Source of the DNA: a bacterium
GTDB taxonomy: Bacteria > Fidelibacterota > UBA2242
Assembly (NCBI GenBank): GCA_018824205.1
Contig: JAHJGX010000163.1
Location: 1-42,327, forward strand
Length of the DNA stretch: 42,327 bases
Direction of reading: 5' to 3'
Made by a program: the position numbers and the translations under genes. Every line of letters begins with the position of its first letter. Position 1 is the stretch's first letter. Shown here piece after piece: positions 1-7,274 of this stretch. The notes beneath the pieces were generated by a model that was not told the DNA's origin, made no database searches, and saw only the letters and a program-made list of their open reading frames with translations.

Positions 1-371
1 ATGGTTATCTGGGCAGAGCCTGGACCCCGCAGCTGATCAACAATGACATCATATCTTTCTTTTCGAACCAGATGAATAATTCGCAACCGCTCTGCAAAAT
101 ACGAGAATGTTTTTTTCTTCTTTTTTTCCATTAACAGCAGTTTATTAATATTGGGATTATCTTCAAGTACTGTTTTATAGGGTTTTTGGACCAAATAGTC
201 TATCTGGGCATTGGGGAATTGATTTCGTAATGTCGGCAAATAGCCGGTATTCAACAGGACATCGCCAAAGGGTTTGTACTGAATGATTAGAATTTTGCGG
301 ATGCTGGCAAGATCATTTTTTGAAATACAGTCTTCAATCGGCCGGAGATGGTTTGATTTTTTTGTGTTCAC
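1..371 (-). CDS. Glycosyltransferase family 9 (heptosyltransferase-like), C-terminus beyond window
   Basis: The visible 123 codons read as the N-terminal Rossmann half of an ADP-heptose:LPS heptosyltransferase-type enzyme (GT9). After a short polar leader comes a beta strand, then the PFGDVLLNTGYLPTLR block (about residues 34-49) and FPNAQIDYLV, which match the family pattern of a GDxLL motif followed by a helix and FPxAxI. The start is GTG, and its GTGA overlaps the TGA stop of the DUF6165 gene upstream by four bases, so the two are translationally coupled. The gene runs off the low-coordinate edge, so the sugar-nucleotide binding half is not seen. It presumably adds a heptose or similar sugar to a lipopolysaccharide core or surface glycan; donor and acceptor cannot be told. 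Confidence 0.82.
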   Translation of the reverse strand, partial: MNTKKSNHLRPIEDCISKNDLASIRKILIIQYKPFGDVLLNTGYLPTLRNQFPNAQIDYLVQKPYKTVLEDNPNINKLLLMEKKKKKTFSYFAERLRIIHLVRKERYDVIVDQLRGPGSAQIT

Positions 372-745
372 TTGTATTTAACGTACTCCTTCTCTTCGAT
401 GAGATTGGAGTTGAATTTTAAGTTAATTTGCTTTTTAACAGCAGCTCTTTCATCATTAGTAAAATAAACACTCCGGGCTAATTTAATAAATTCATCATCA
501 AATTCCCTGTTTGATTCTTTAACACGAATCGCATCCTCAATTTGCCATAATTTGAGATTGATTTCTTTTAAAGCATTAAAATCCTCGGAACCAACTGCAA
601 TACCAGACTTTTCTATTTCGACTGACAGAATATCGTATTCTTTCTTAACATTTGCGAGTTTATCGGGACTCTTAAACTTATCAATTTTAATCGACAGTAT
701 TGTTAGCTTGTCGACAATTTCACCAATTGAGACATTAATTTTCAT
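368..745 (-). CDS. DUF6165 family protein
   Basis: A 125-residue soluble protein that I recognise as DUF6165 from its start MKINVSIGEIVDKLTIL, the central LWQIED segment, and the C-terminal ARSVYFTNDERAAVKKQIN stretch. It is mostly predicted helix and has no signal peptide or membrane segment. The family is typically found among LPS and glycan biosynthesis genes, as here, where it sits between two family-9 glycosyltransferases and overlaps the next one by four bases (GTGA). Its biochemical role is not established, so I give none. Length is normal for the family. Confidence 0.75.
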   Translation of the reverse strand: MKINVSIGEIVDKLTILSIKIDKFKSPDKLANVKKEYDILSVEIEKSGIAVGSEDFNALKEINLKLWQIEDAIRVKESNREFDDEFIKLARSVYFTNDERAAVKKQINLKFNSNLIEEKEYVKYK

Positions 746-761
746 GCTTATCCTTTTAATG

Positions 762-1610
762 TTACATCAATTTAAATTCTTGTTCTATTTCTTGAATCAC
801 TTTATCTGGATTTATACCAATCATGCATTTCATAGTAGGGCAATCCACATGTTTTTTTTCGGAGGAAAAGCAGGGTGAACAATCAACCATATTTGATATA
901 TTGATATTTTCATTGTACTCAGACAATGCTTTATTAATAAATCCACCGTAAATAATAACAGAGCGAGCACCAACTGCTTTTGCAATGTGCATAAGCCCAC
1001 CCTCTAAACCGATAAAGAACATTGCATTTTTTATTATCAAGGCACTTTCTCGAATATTTTCCCCGCGAGCATCGATGACGTCATTTAAAAGTTCGTCATC
1101 TTTTATTCCAATTTGGATGAAATATATATTGGAAAAATGATTTCGGACAACCTGAAATTTATCGATTCCCCATTCTTTTCGATTGGCACTGAATTTTCTT
1201 TTCCCATGTGGACAGATAACTATATAAGCGTAGGGATATTTTTCTTTAACTAAGCCAATTTCATTTTCATCCAGATACATTTTTGGATAATAGACGTCTT
1301 GATCACTCACATATTTACTAACCTGTTCATAGATAGGTACCGTCGAATTCGGATACAGATAATATTTAGGTTTAATATGTCTTTTTGTTGTCCTGATATG
1401 ACGATCTGTAATCCAATCAAAGTTTGGATTGTTCTTGAATAATTCATGCCATTTCGCCTCTAAAACGACCTTATGCTTAGGATTTTGTTTTCGTATTCCC
1501 TGAAGAGCGATCGTTAATAATAATGTATCGCCCATGGCATTAGAAAACTTTCGAATAAAGATTGTCTTTGGTCTGATTAAATAATAAATAAGTTTAATAT
1601 ATTCAAACAT
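762..1610 (-). CDS. Glycosyltransferase family 9 protein
   Basis: A 282-residue GT9-type enzyme. The N-terminal block FSNAMGDTLLLTIALQGIRK (about 22-41) is the GDxLL nucleotide-fold signature, and FIGLEGGLMHIAKAVGA (about 195-211) corresponds to the family motif GxDSGLxHLAAAxG that contacts the sugar nucleotide. The usual aspartate is a glutamate here. A cysteine-rich tail (CSPC...C...C, about 247-265) is also seen in LPS heptosyltransferases. No signal peptide is present; these enzymes act at the cytoplasmic face of the inner membrane. It overlaps the preceding GT4 gene by eight bases. Donor and acceptor are unknown. Confidence 0.8.
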   Translation of the reverse strand: MFEYIKLIYYLIRPKTIFIRKFSNAMGDTLLLTIALQGIRKQNPKHKVVLEAKWHELFKNNPNFDWITDRHIRTTKRHIKPKYYLYPNSTVPIYEQVSKYVSDQDVYYPKMYLDENEIGLVKEKYPYAYIVICPHGKRKFSANRKEWGIDKFQVVRNHFSNIYFIQIGIKDDELLNDVIDARGENIRESALIIKNAMFFIGLEGGLMHIAKAVGARSVIIYGGFINKALSEYNENINISNMVDCSPCFSSEKKHVDCPTMKCMIGINPDKVIQEIEQEFKLM

Positions 1611-2700
1611 CTTCAGTGTATATTGTTTTTAAGAAATATTTTTCGAGTTCATCAATCATCTTATCTTCAGTAAAATTGGTTTCTATTGTGAGAGTAGCCT
1701 GCTTTGACATTTCGTTCCGTAGTTTCAGATTATTAATTAGTAATGATAATTTTTCAGACAAAATATGTATATCACCGAAAGGAATTAAAAAACCATTAAC
1801 TGAATCGCGCACAATTTCGCTATTCCCACCAACATTGGTTGCGATGACAGGTTTTCCTGCTGAGAAATATTCAACAATACTATTTGGGAATCCTTCTAAT
1901 TTAGATGTCAGTACACCTATATCATACGCAGATGCATTTAGTAAGGGAGTATCAGAAAAACCGGCAAATACTACTTTTTTTTCTAAATCCAACTGTTTTA
2001 CCAGTTTTAATAAATTTTGTTTTTCAGGTCCTTCTCCTGTAATAACAAGTTTCCATAATGGGTTGATATCTGATATTGTTGAAAATGCCTGAATTAAGTG
2101 TTCGACATATTTAATTTTTAACAATTGGCATGTCATACCAATAATTTGTTCGTCTTTTTTTACCTTCCATAAGTTTTTAAGTCGGAATATGTCTTCGTCT
2201 GTGAAGGTACTAATATTACGTCCATTGTAAATTGTTGTAAAGTCACTCTTATTGAGATAGGAGTATTTGTGGATAATCTTGTCTCTGATATAATTACACG
2301 GAACAATTGATTTATCGACTAAATGTTTATGGTTCCATATTTTCCTTGGTTTGTTACTAAAATCGTCCTCTCTTCCTATTCTTCGGATGTTTGGTATTTT
2401 ACATAATCTGCCGGCGATCCCTCCAATTGCGACTTCTTTATCGATATTTGTTACCAGAAGATCGATGTTATATTTTTTTATCAAGAATACTATTTTTACA
2501 ATCGTAATTGGATTATAGTTCATTCCCAATTTCGCAGATATTACACTATCCGGAAAATTAACAATCTCGTTATATTTGGAATTTGGATGTGATAAAATCC
2601 AAACAGAATGACCTTTATTTTTTAGACCCTTTGCAGTAATATCCATCCAACTGGTTACACCACCCCATCTTTTTTTAGATGATATATAGAGAATATTCAT
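1603..2700 (-). CDS. Glycosyltransferase family 4 protein
   Basis: A 365-residue retaining GT-B glycosyltransferase. The N-terminal domain begins MNILYISSKKRWGGVTSWM, with the glycine-rich acceptor-domain loop. The C-terminal domain carries the GT4 signature: WKLVITGEGPEKQNL (about 217-231), then the EGFPNSIVEYFSAGKPVIAT block (about 270-289) with the conserved E-x7-E arrangement that binds the donor nucleotide, then GGNSEIV. Length is typical for the family. It lies in a minus-strand run with a pyruvyl transferase and two GT9 genes, which points to assembly of a surface polysaccharide or LPS outer core. The exact sugar is unknown. Confidence 0.87.
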   Translation of the reverse strand: MNILYISSKKRWGGVTSWMDITAKGLKNKGHSVWILSHPNSKYNEIVNFPDSVISAKLGMNYNPITIVKIVFLIKKYNIDLLVTNIDKEVAIGGIAGRLCKIPNIRRIGREDDFSNKPRKIWNHKHLVDKSIVPCNYIRDKIIHKYSYLNKSDFTTIYNGRNISTFTDEDIFRLKNLWKVKKDEQIIGMTCQLLKIKYVEHLIQAFSTISDINPLWKLVITGEGPEKQNLLKLVKQLDLEKKVVFAGFSDTPLLNASAYDIGVLTSKLEGFPNSIVEYFSAGKPVIATNVGGNSEIVRDSVNGFLIPFGDIHILSEKLSLLINNLKLRNEMSKQATLTIETNFTEDKMIDELEKYFLKTIYTEDV

Positions 2701-2704
2701 CTTA

Positions 2705-3850
2705 TTAATTATTCAGGATTATTTTCACTGTTTCTTTAATAAATTTTAAAAATATTTGATGGTGATGATCACGTTCCTTTTGAAAGTTAATAAAATCTGA
2801 TAAGTTACCTGAAAGAAGTTGGTTGATATTTGATACTAATCTTTCTTCAATATCATTTTCAGTGTAATTAATATTCCATTTAGTCAGACCGAACGTTTCG
2901 GAAAAGCCTTGTCCTCTGATGTCGAGATTGATGTTAATTGCAGGAGTGCCCTGACTGAGTGCAAGAATAGTAGCGTGTAATCTCGAACCAATAACCATTT
3001 TGGCATTTTTATACAATTGAAAATAGTCATGAGTATAATTTGAAAAAAATATAAGTTGATCAGGAAATAATTTTTGAGCTGCAGGGACGTCCCGATCGTC
3101 GTGGCATACAATTATTGGATCGAATCCAGATGCGGAAATGAAAGGGATGATATTCTTGACTAGTTTGATAAGTATTTGATATTTATTTTCTTGAGTTTTT
3201 TTTCGAATGACTGGGTATGGAAATGTTAACAGGATATTTTTAGATTGCAAGTTTACGTGTAGGTTTTCATCAAATAGATATAACGCTGGGCAGCCTGTAA
3301 CTATCGAGTCCATATATCCAAGATTTTCTAAAAATTCCCTTGTTCTGATATCCCTTACTGATGATAATCGAGATTTCTGATTGACTGCAAGAATGTCTTT
3401 TCTATATGTATCGTTGCCTAAAAAAGGTAGACTATCAAGGTCTTTTGAAGAAGCCCCCAAACCTATTAGAAACAATGGGGGAATTAAGTTTTCAATCTCA
3501 CCAGCAAGAATTCTTGGAGACCATTTATAGTATTGATCACTACCACCTATGATTACAGCATCTGCGTATTCATTACTAATTCGAATATTCTCACCATTCA
3601 GTCCGATAGGCTTTCCCCATCCCCGATTATAGGCAACTGCTTTAGGAACAAAAACTGCATTTGGTAACAATCTGGATATATGTTTACGTATTGATAAAAC
3701 AACGAAATGATCACCGGCATTAAACGTGCGAGGACAGTAATGATGAATCACTATGGATTTATGATCCTTCTCTTTAATCCATTGTTCATCTGGCAAATAA
3801 TTATTACGATTTCTTTTGATAAGTGTATTAAAGATATTTATTTTTGTCAT
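2705..3850 (-). CDS. Polysaccharide pyruvyl transferase family protein
   Basis: A 381-residue protein of the WcaK/CsaB/PssM family (PF04230). Members transfer pyruvate from phosphoenolpyruvate to a sugar hydroxyl, forming a ketal on exopolysaccharide or cell-wall glycan. Supporting blocks are the early FNAGDHFVVLSIRKHI motif (N-x-GD near the start), VIIGGSDQYYKW, PPLFLIGLGASS, and the C-terminal GSRLHATILALSQGTPAINI, which is the most conserved family motif. I chose the ATG at 3850; a TTG five codons upstream is also in frame. Neither has a clear ribosome binding site. It sits between the TagD-like gene and the GT4 gene. Some family members have other acyl or ketal substrates, so the reaction is inferred. 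Confidence 0.8.
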   Translation of the reverse strand: MTKINIFNTLIKRNRNNYLPDEQWIKEKDHKSIVIHHYCPRTFNAGDHFVVLSIRKHISRLLPNAVFVPKAVAYNRGWGKPIGLNGENIRISNEYADAVIIGGSDQYYKWSPRILAGEIENLIPPLFLIGLGASSKDLDSLPFLGNDTYRKDILAVNQKSRLSSVRDIRTREFLENLGYMDSIVTGCPALYLFDENLHVNLQSKNILLTFPYPVIRKKTQENKYQILIKLVKNIIPFISASGFDPIIVCHDDRDVPAAQKLFPDQLIFFSNYTHDYFQLYKNAKMVIGSRLHATILALSQGTPAININLDIRGQGFSETFGLTKWNINYTENDIEERLVSNINQLLSGNLSDFINFQKERDHHHQIFLKFIKETVKIILNN

Positions 3851-3889
3851 AATATGTCTTGTCAATTAATTCAGTTGATTATGCATTAA

Positions 3890-4282
3890 TCATTTTCCAT
3901 TGATAATAGTGGTTTTCACCTGGGTTGTTGAAATATCTTTTGTTCTCTCCAGGTACACAACTTCACAATAGTCTTTCAGAAAATCGAATTTTCCTTTCCA
4001 GTCATCCCCCATGACAAATATATCGATGTCATGTGTTTTAACATCGTCAATCTTCTGTTCCCAGATATGTTCAGGAATAACTTCATCTACATATTTGATC
4101 GCTTCTACGATTTTTGCCCGGTGCTCATAAGGATATGTGCATTTTTTCCCTTTTACTGCATTGAATTCATCTGTCGAAACAGCAACAACCAGGTAATCTC
4201 CCAATGCTTTTGCTCGCTGTAAAAGCCGCAGATGTCCGAAATGGAAAAGATCAAATGTTCCGTAGGTAATTATTTTTTTCAT
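3890..4282 (-). CDS. tagD: Glycerol-3-phosphate cytidylyltransferase-like nucleotidyltransferase
   Basis: A 130-residue member of the cytidylyltransferase superfamily. It shows GTFDLFHFGHLRLLQRAK (residues 8-25) with the HxGH catalytic motif, and RTKDISTTQVKTTI near the end, corresponding to the RTxGISTTxI signature. Length is the same as Bacillus TagD (129). TagD makes CDP-glycerol from CTP and glycerol 3-phosphate; close relatives activate other polyol phosphates or act as small adenylyltransferases, so the substrate is inferred. The gene is the first of the surface-glycan run, preceded by a 154-base gap that probably holds the promoter. An AGGAT ribosome site precedes the ATG. Confidence 0.8.
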   Translation of the reverse strand: MKKIITYGTFDLFHFGHLRLLQRAKALGDYLVVAVSTDEFNAVKGKKCTYPYEHRAKIVEAIKYVDEVIPEHIWEQKIDDVKTHDIDIFVMGDDWKGKFDFLKDYCEVVYLERTKDISTTQVKTTIINGK

Positions 4283-4436
4283 TTATATCCTGAAAATTTC
4301 TTTTTTCCCCGCTAACGAAAATAATCTACAAAGTTTTCTTATCAAAATAATCGGTACATTTATTTTATTTCAAATGTCGAAAGCCCCATAAGTAAAATAT
4401 CAGTCAGTAATATAAGGCAATTTGAAAATATATATG

Positions 4437-5006
4437 TTATAGATTGTGGTAGTAATCAATGATTTCGGGTAATATGTTCGTGAAATTTAAAAATACATGT
4501 CCTCCCGTATCATTGATAGTCAATTTACACCCGCATTTCTCAAAATAATTTTGTGCAATTTTGTAATTCAATAACTCATCATCCCGGTTTAAATAGACAT
4601 GCACGTTACAATTCCGAATATTTTCCGGTTCATGATACAGGGCTTTCATTTGTTTTAAATAATCATTTTCCCAGCCCTTAAGTAATTGGGGATCGAAATC
4701 TGTTTCGTTCTCAATTCGTTTTTTCAGATCCTTTACCGGCTGGACAGTGGGATTCAATAGAACGGCTGGAACATTTAGGATGACACTTAAATGTAGCGCA
4801 TAAAATCCTCCAAGACTGCTTCCGATAATCAGACATTTGTCTTTGTCGGTTTTTTGTTCAATTAATGTCTTAACAAGTGAAATTGCTTTACCAGGTTCAA
4901 AAGGCAGGTCGGGAGAGAAAATCGGAATTTCAGGGTATAATCTCTTGATTAGCCGAGCTTTAAAAGCGTTTCCGTCGCTGCCGAATCCATGCAGATATAT
5001 AATCAT
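4437..5006 (-). CDS. YqiA/YcfP-like alpha/beta-hydrolase (esterase)
   Basis: A 189-residue small alpha/beta hydrolase that starts MIIYLHGFGSDGNAFKA. It carries the nucleophile elbow GSSLGGFYA (serine of GxSxG), the LLNPTVQP segment typical of the UPF0227/YqiA family, an NRDDELLNY acidic region and the C-terminal GGHVF histidine, giving a complete Ser-Asp-His triad. Family members are cytoplasmic esterases of uncertain physiological substrate. I chose the ATG at 5006 because GGGAG lies five bases upstream; a TTG six codons earlier has no such site. It is divergent from the isoaspartate methyltransferase gene. No link to the glycan cluster is evident beyond position. Confidence 0.8.
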   Translation of the reverse strand: MIIYLHGFGSDGNAFKARLIKRLYPEIPIFSPDLPFEPGKAISLVKTLIEQKTDKDKCLIIGSSLGGFYALHLSVILNVPAVLLNPTVQPVKDLKKRIENETDFDPQLLKGWENDYLKQMKALYHEPENIRNCNVHVYLNRDDELLNYKIAQNYFEKCGCKLTINDTGGHVFLNFTNILPEIIDYYHNL

Positions 5007-5107
5007 AGGTACTCCCAATTTCAATAAATATACTCTGAAATATTGATCTGCCCAAAATTTTAAATCACGAGTTGCATAAAACAGTTTGTTTAACTATTTT
5101 CATTTAA

Positions 5108-5845
5108 ATGAAAAATACTCGAAACCACCGAATAATTTTATTTCCTTTAATCGCAGCAGTGTCACTCATCTGCACAACAGCCTGCGGTCGATCTTCCAAA
5201 GATGATCGGTTTGAAAGATATCGTTCACAGATGGTTAAAAATCAAATCATATCAAGAGGCATCAGTGATTCTCGCGTTTTGGCGGCCATGCGTACTGTTC
5301 CACGTCATCTATTTGTACCAGAGAATTATCAACGATTTTCATATGCCGATCGTCCTTTGCCGATCGAAGAAAATCAAACCATATCACAGCCCTATATTGT
5401 GGCGCTGATGACCGAATTGGCCGAATTAAAAACAACGGATAAGGTATTGGAAGTCGGTACTGGATCAGGCTATCAGGCCGCTGTTCTGGCTGAAATCTGC
5501 GATTCTGTTTTTACTGTGGAAATTAATGCCACACTTGCCCAACGAGCCAAAACTCAATTAAAGGATTTAGGTTATCAAAATATTTTCTTTAAAACAGGCG
5601 ATGGGTATTTAGGCTGGAATGAACATGCTCCCTACAATGCAATTATCGTTACCTGTGCTCCATCTGATCTGCCGGATCAGCTGGCCAGTCAATTGATCGA
5701 CGGTGGCAGATTAGTTATTCCCCATGGACCTGCAACCGCTCAAAATCTAATCATATACCGAAAACAAAACGGATACCTAATAGCGGAAAAAAGTATTCCG
5801 GTTCGTTTTGTTCCTATGGTCGATGATTCGGGAAAATCTTACTGA
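5108..5845 (+). CDS. pcm: Protein-L-isoaspartate O-methyltransferase, probably exported
   Basis: A 245-residue PIMT, which methylates L-isoaspartyl residues with S-adenosylmethionine to start repair of damaged proteins. Family blocks are seen in order: RHLFVPEN (67-74), the YADRPLPIEENQTISQP substrate loop (79-95), the SAM-binding LEVGTGSGYQAAVLAE (114-129), and VPHGP-like and VRFVPM near the C-terminus. The first 25 residues form a signal peptide (basic start, hydrophobic core) ending TTAC, so Cys26 could be lipid-modified, although Thr at -3 is an atypical lipobox. Cytoplasmic PIMT lacks such a leader, so this copy probably repairs periplasmic proteins. No clear ribosome site precedes the ATG. 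It is divergent from the esterase gene. Confidence 0.88.
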   Translation: MKNTRNHRIILFPLIAAVSLICTTACGRSSKDDRFERYRSQMVKNQIISRGISDSRVLAAMRTVPRHLFVPENYQRFSYADRPLPIEENQTISQPYIVALMTELAELKTTDKVLEVGTGSGYQAAVLAEICDSVFTVEINATLAQRAKTQLKDLGYQNIFFKTGDGYLGWNEHAPYNAIIVTCAPSDLPDQLASQLIDGGRLVIPHGPATAQNLIIYRKQNGYLIAEKSIPVRFVPMVDDSGKSY

Positions 5846-5953
5846 TGAATAAATTATTCCTTGCTGATTCCGTTTATTTTGGTTAGTCTTATACCAGTTA
5901 TTAATGAATAGTTGAGTTGCATGATCTCTGTGAGAAATTGGTTTTAAGTAAGT

Positions 5954-6601
5954 ATGCGCTGGTCTAAGAACACGATCATTCAATCACTTTCTACCAGACG
6001 ATTAATTTGGAAGTTACTCGTTTTTCTGTTGTTTTCAACTCTGTGGATAATGTGTACAAAATCCAGCCCCGATAATACTCATAATCCTCCGGTAAAAGGT
6101 GTCGATACAGTCAAGATCATTCAAAAGCAGATACCGCAAGATACGTCAGGTCTCAATCGTACTATTGAGGAAATGTGGAATGATTTTTATACAGCCAAGA
6201 ACTCCGCTGATTCCGCACTTATCCAGGGGAATTATTCTTTACTTAAAGATTATTTAAAGAAAGCCGCTTTCTATGCTATGGAAGTGTCCAGAGATGATAT
6301 CGCTGCCTGGCAATTAAATAATATTGGGTATTATTCTATCGAAGAATTTAAACAAAACACCAATTACAATAATCGCATGCAAACCGTTGAAAATATGCGC
6401 CGCGGCCCTGCAAAAATTGTGTATATTAAAGAGACAAAGCAAATATTTAAGAAACATCTTCCCATTTTATTGGATGCGACCAGCTATCTGGAAGAAGCCT
6501 ATGAACTTGATAAAGACTTCAATGACAACGAACGGACCGAAATAATTTATAGCAATCTGGCATATATAGACTGGGTCCGCAATTTTACAGTCCAAAAATA
6601 A
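5954..6601 (+). CDS. Hypothetical membrane-anchored protein
   Basis: I do not recognise this 215-residue protein. It has a basic N-terminus, then one hydrophobic stretch (about residues 17-33, KLLVFLLFSTLWIM) followed by Cys34 and a polar, proline-containing linker. It could be a lipoprotein, but the residues before the cysteine (W-I-M) do not form a standard lipobox, so a single N-terminal anchor is equally likely. The rest is predicted helical and acidic/lysine-rich, with a pattern (AAFYAMEVSRDDIAAWQLNNIGY, split by short loops) that could be TPR-like helical hairpins. It follows the PIMT gene by 108 bases on the same strand and may be co-transcribed. No function is assigned. Confidence 0.6.
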   Translation: MRWSKNTIIQSLSTRRLIWKLLVFLLFSTLWIMCTKSSPDNTHNPPVKGVDTVKIIQKQIPQDTSGLNRTIEEMWNDFYTAKNSADSALIQGNYSLLKDYLKKAAFYAMEVSRDDIAAWQLNNIGYYSIEEFKQNTNYNNRMQTVENMRRGPAKIVYIKETKQIFKKHLPILLDATSYLEEAYELDKDFNDNERTEIIYSNLAYIDWVRNFTVQK

Positions 6602-6648
6602 ACTTCACTCTGTTATTATTCAAATATTTGGGACAATCCCTTACAGTC

Positions 6649-7257
6649 TTATGTCTGATTGTTTTTTACAGCTTCAATAAAAAATATATTCGGTTTATCA
6701 ATTGCCTTTAGCACTTTAAAGTCATTGATCTGAAGCATTGTTTTAACAGAATCAATCGGCTCTATAAAATCATAACATACCGGTGCACCGATTTTGTTGT
6801 GAATGCAGTTAACTTCATGACTACCCTGTGGATGAATGATATAGTATTTTCCATTGGGTTTAAGGATTCGGTGAAACTCCTGAAGTGCTGTATGTTTGTA
6901 TTTCAGATGAGGGTATAGGCAATAATTTAATACAATATCAGAACTTGAAGTTCGCACGGGCAATTGTTCGGCGAGTGACTGGACTGTACATATTTTACCC
7001 GGATAATGTTCAGGACATTTACGCAGCATATTAAAAGCGAAGTCAATACCAATTATTTTTCCATAAGGTAAATAATCAATTAAATATTTAAATAAGTTAC
7101 CGGTCCCGCATCCAATATCCAGAACAGTCTCAGCACCTTTAAAATCAATCAGTTTCCCCATCTGTCTGATAAACTGAATCTGATTATCTGAGATTGTCCA
7201 GGTTTCGGCTTTTTGATTGAAAAAATGCTGATGTTGTTTATATGAAGATAAATTCAT
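6649..7257 (-). CDS. Class I SAM-dependent methyltransferase
   Basis: A 202-residue methyltransferase of the UbiE/Methyltransf_11 type. Motif I is VLDIGCGTGNLFKYL (about 44-58), followed by an acidic strand-2 end IIGIDFAFNML, post-motif SLAEQLPVRTSSSDIVLNY, and FHRILKPNGKYYII. The N-terminal FNQKAETWT matches methyltransferases that begin with a flexible F-D-xxAxxWD segment. It follows the TonB receptor gene by 17 bases and is the last gene of the nikR-TonB run. The substrate cannot be read from sequence. The context allows modification of a metal chelator or corrinoid-type ligand, but an unrelated role is just as possible. Confidence 0.82.
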   Translation of the reverse strand: MNLSSYKQHQHFFNQKAETWTISDNQIQFIRQMGKLIDFKGAETVLDIGCGTGNLFKYLIDYLPYGKIIGIDFAFNMLRKCPEHYPGKICTVQSLAEQLPVRTSSSDIVLNYCLYPHLKYKHTALQEFHRILKPNGKYYIIHPQGSHEVNCIHNKIGAPVCYDFIEPIDSVKTMLQINDFKVLKAIDKPNIFFIEAVKNNQT

Positions 7258-7274
7258 CTGTTACCTGTATATTA

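Noticed and set aside
5097..5114. Palindrome TTTTCATTTAAATGAAAA over the pcm start codon
   Set aside because: It is purely AT-rich around an ATG and its complement; likely chance in this composition, with no second copy.
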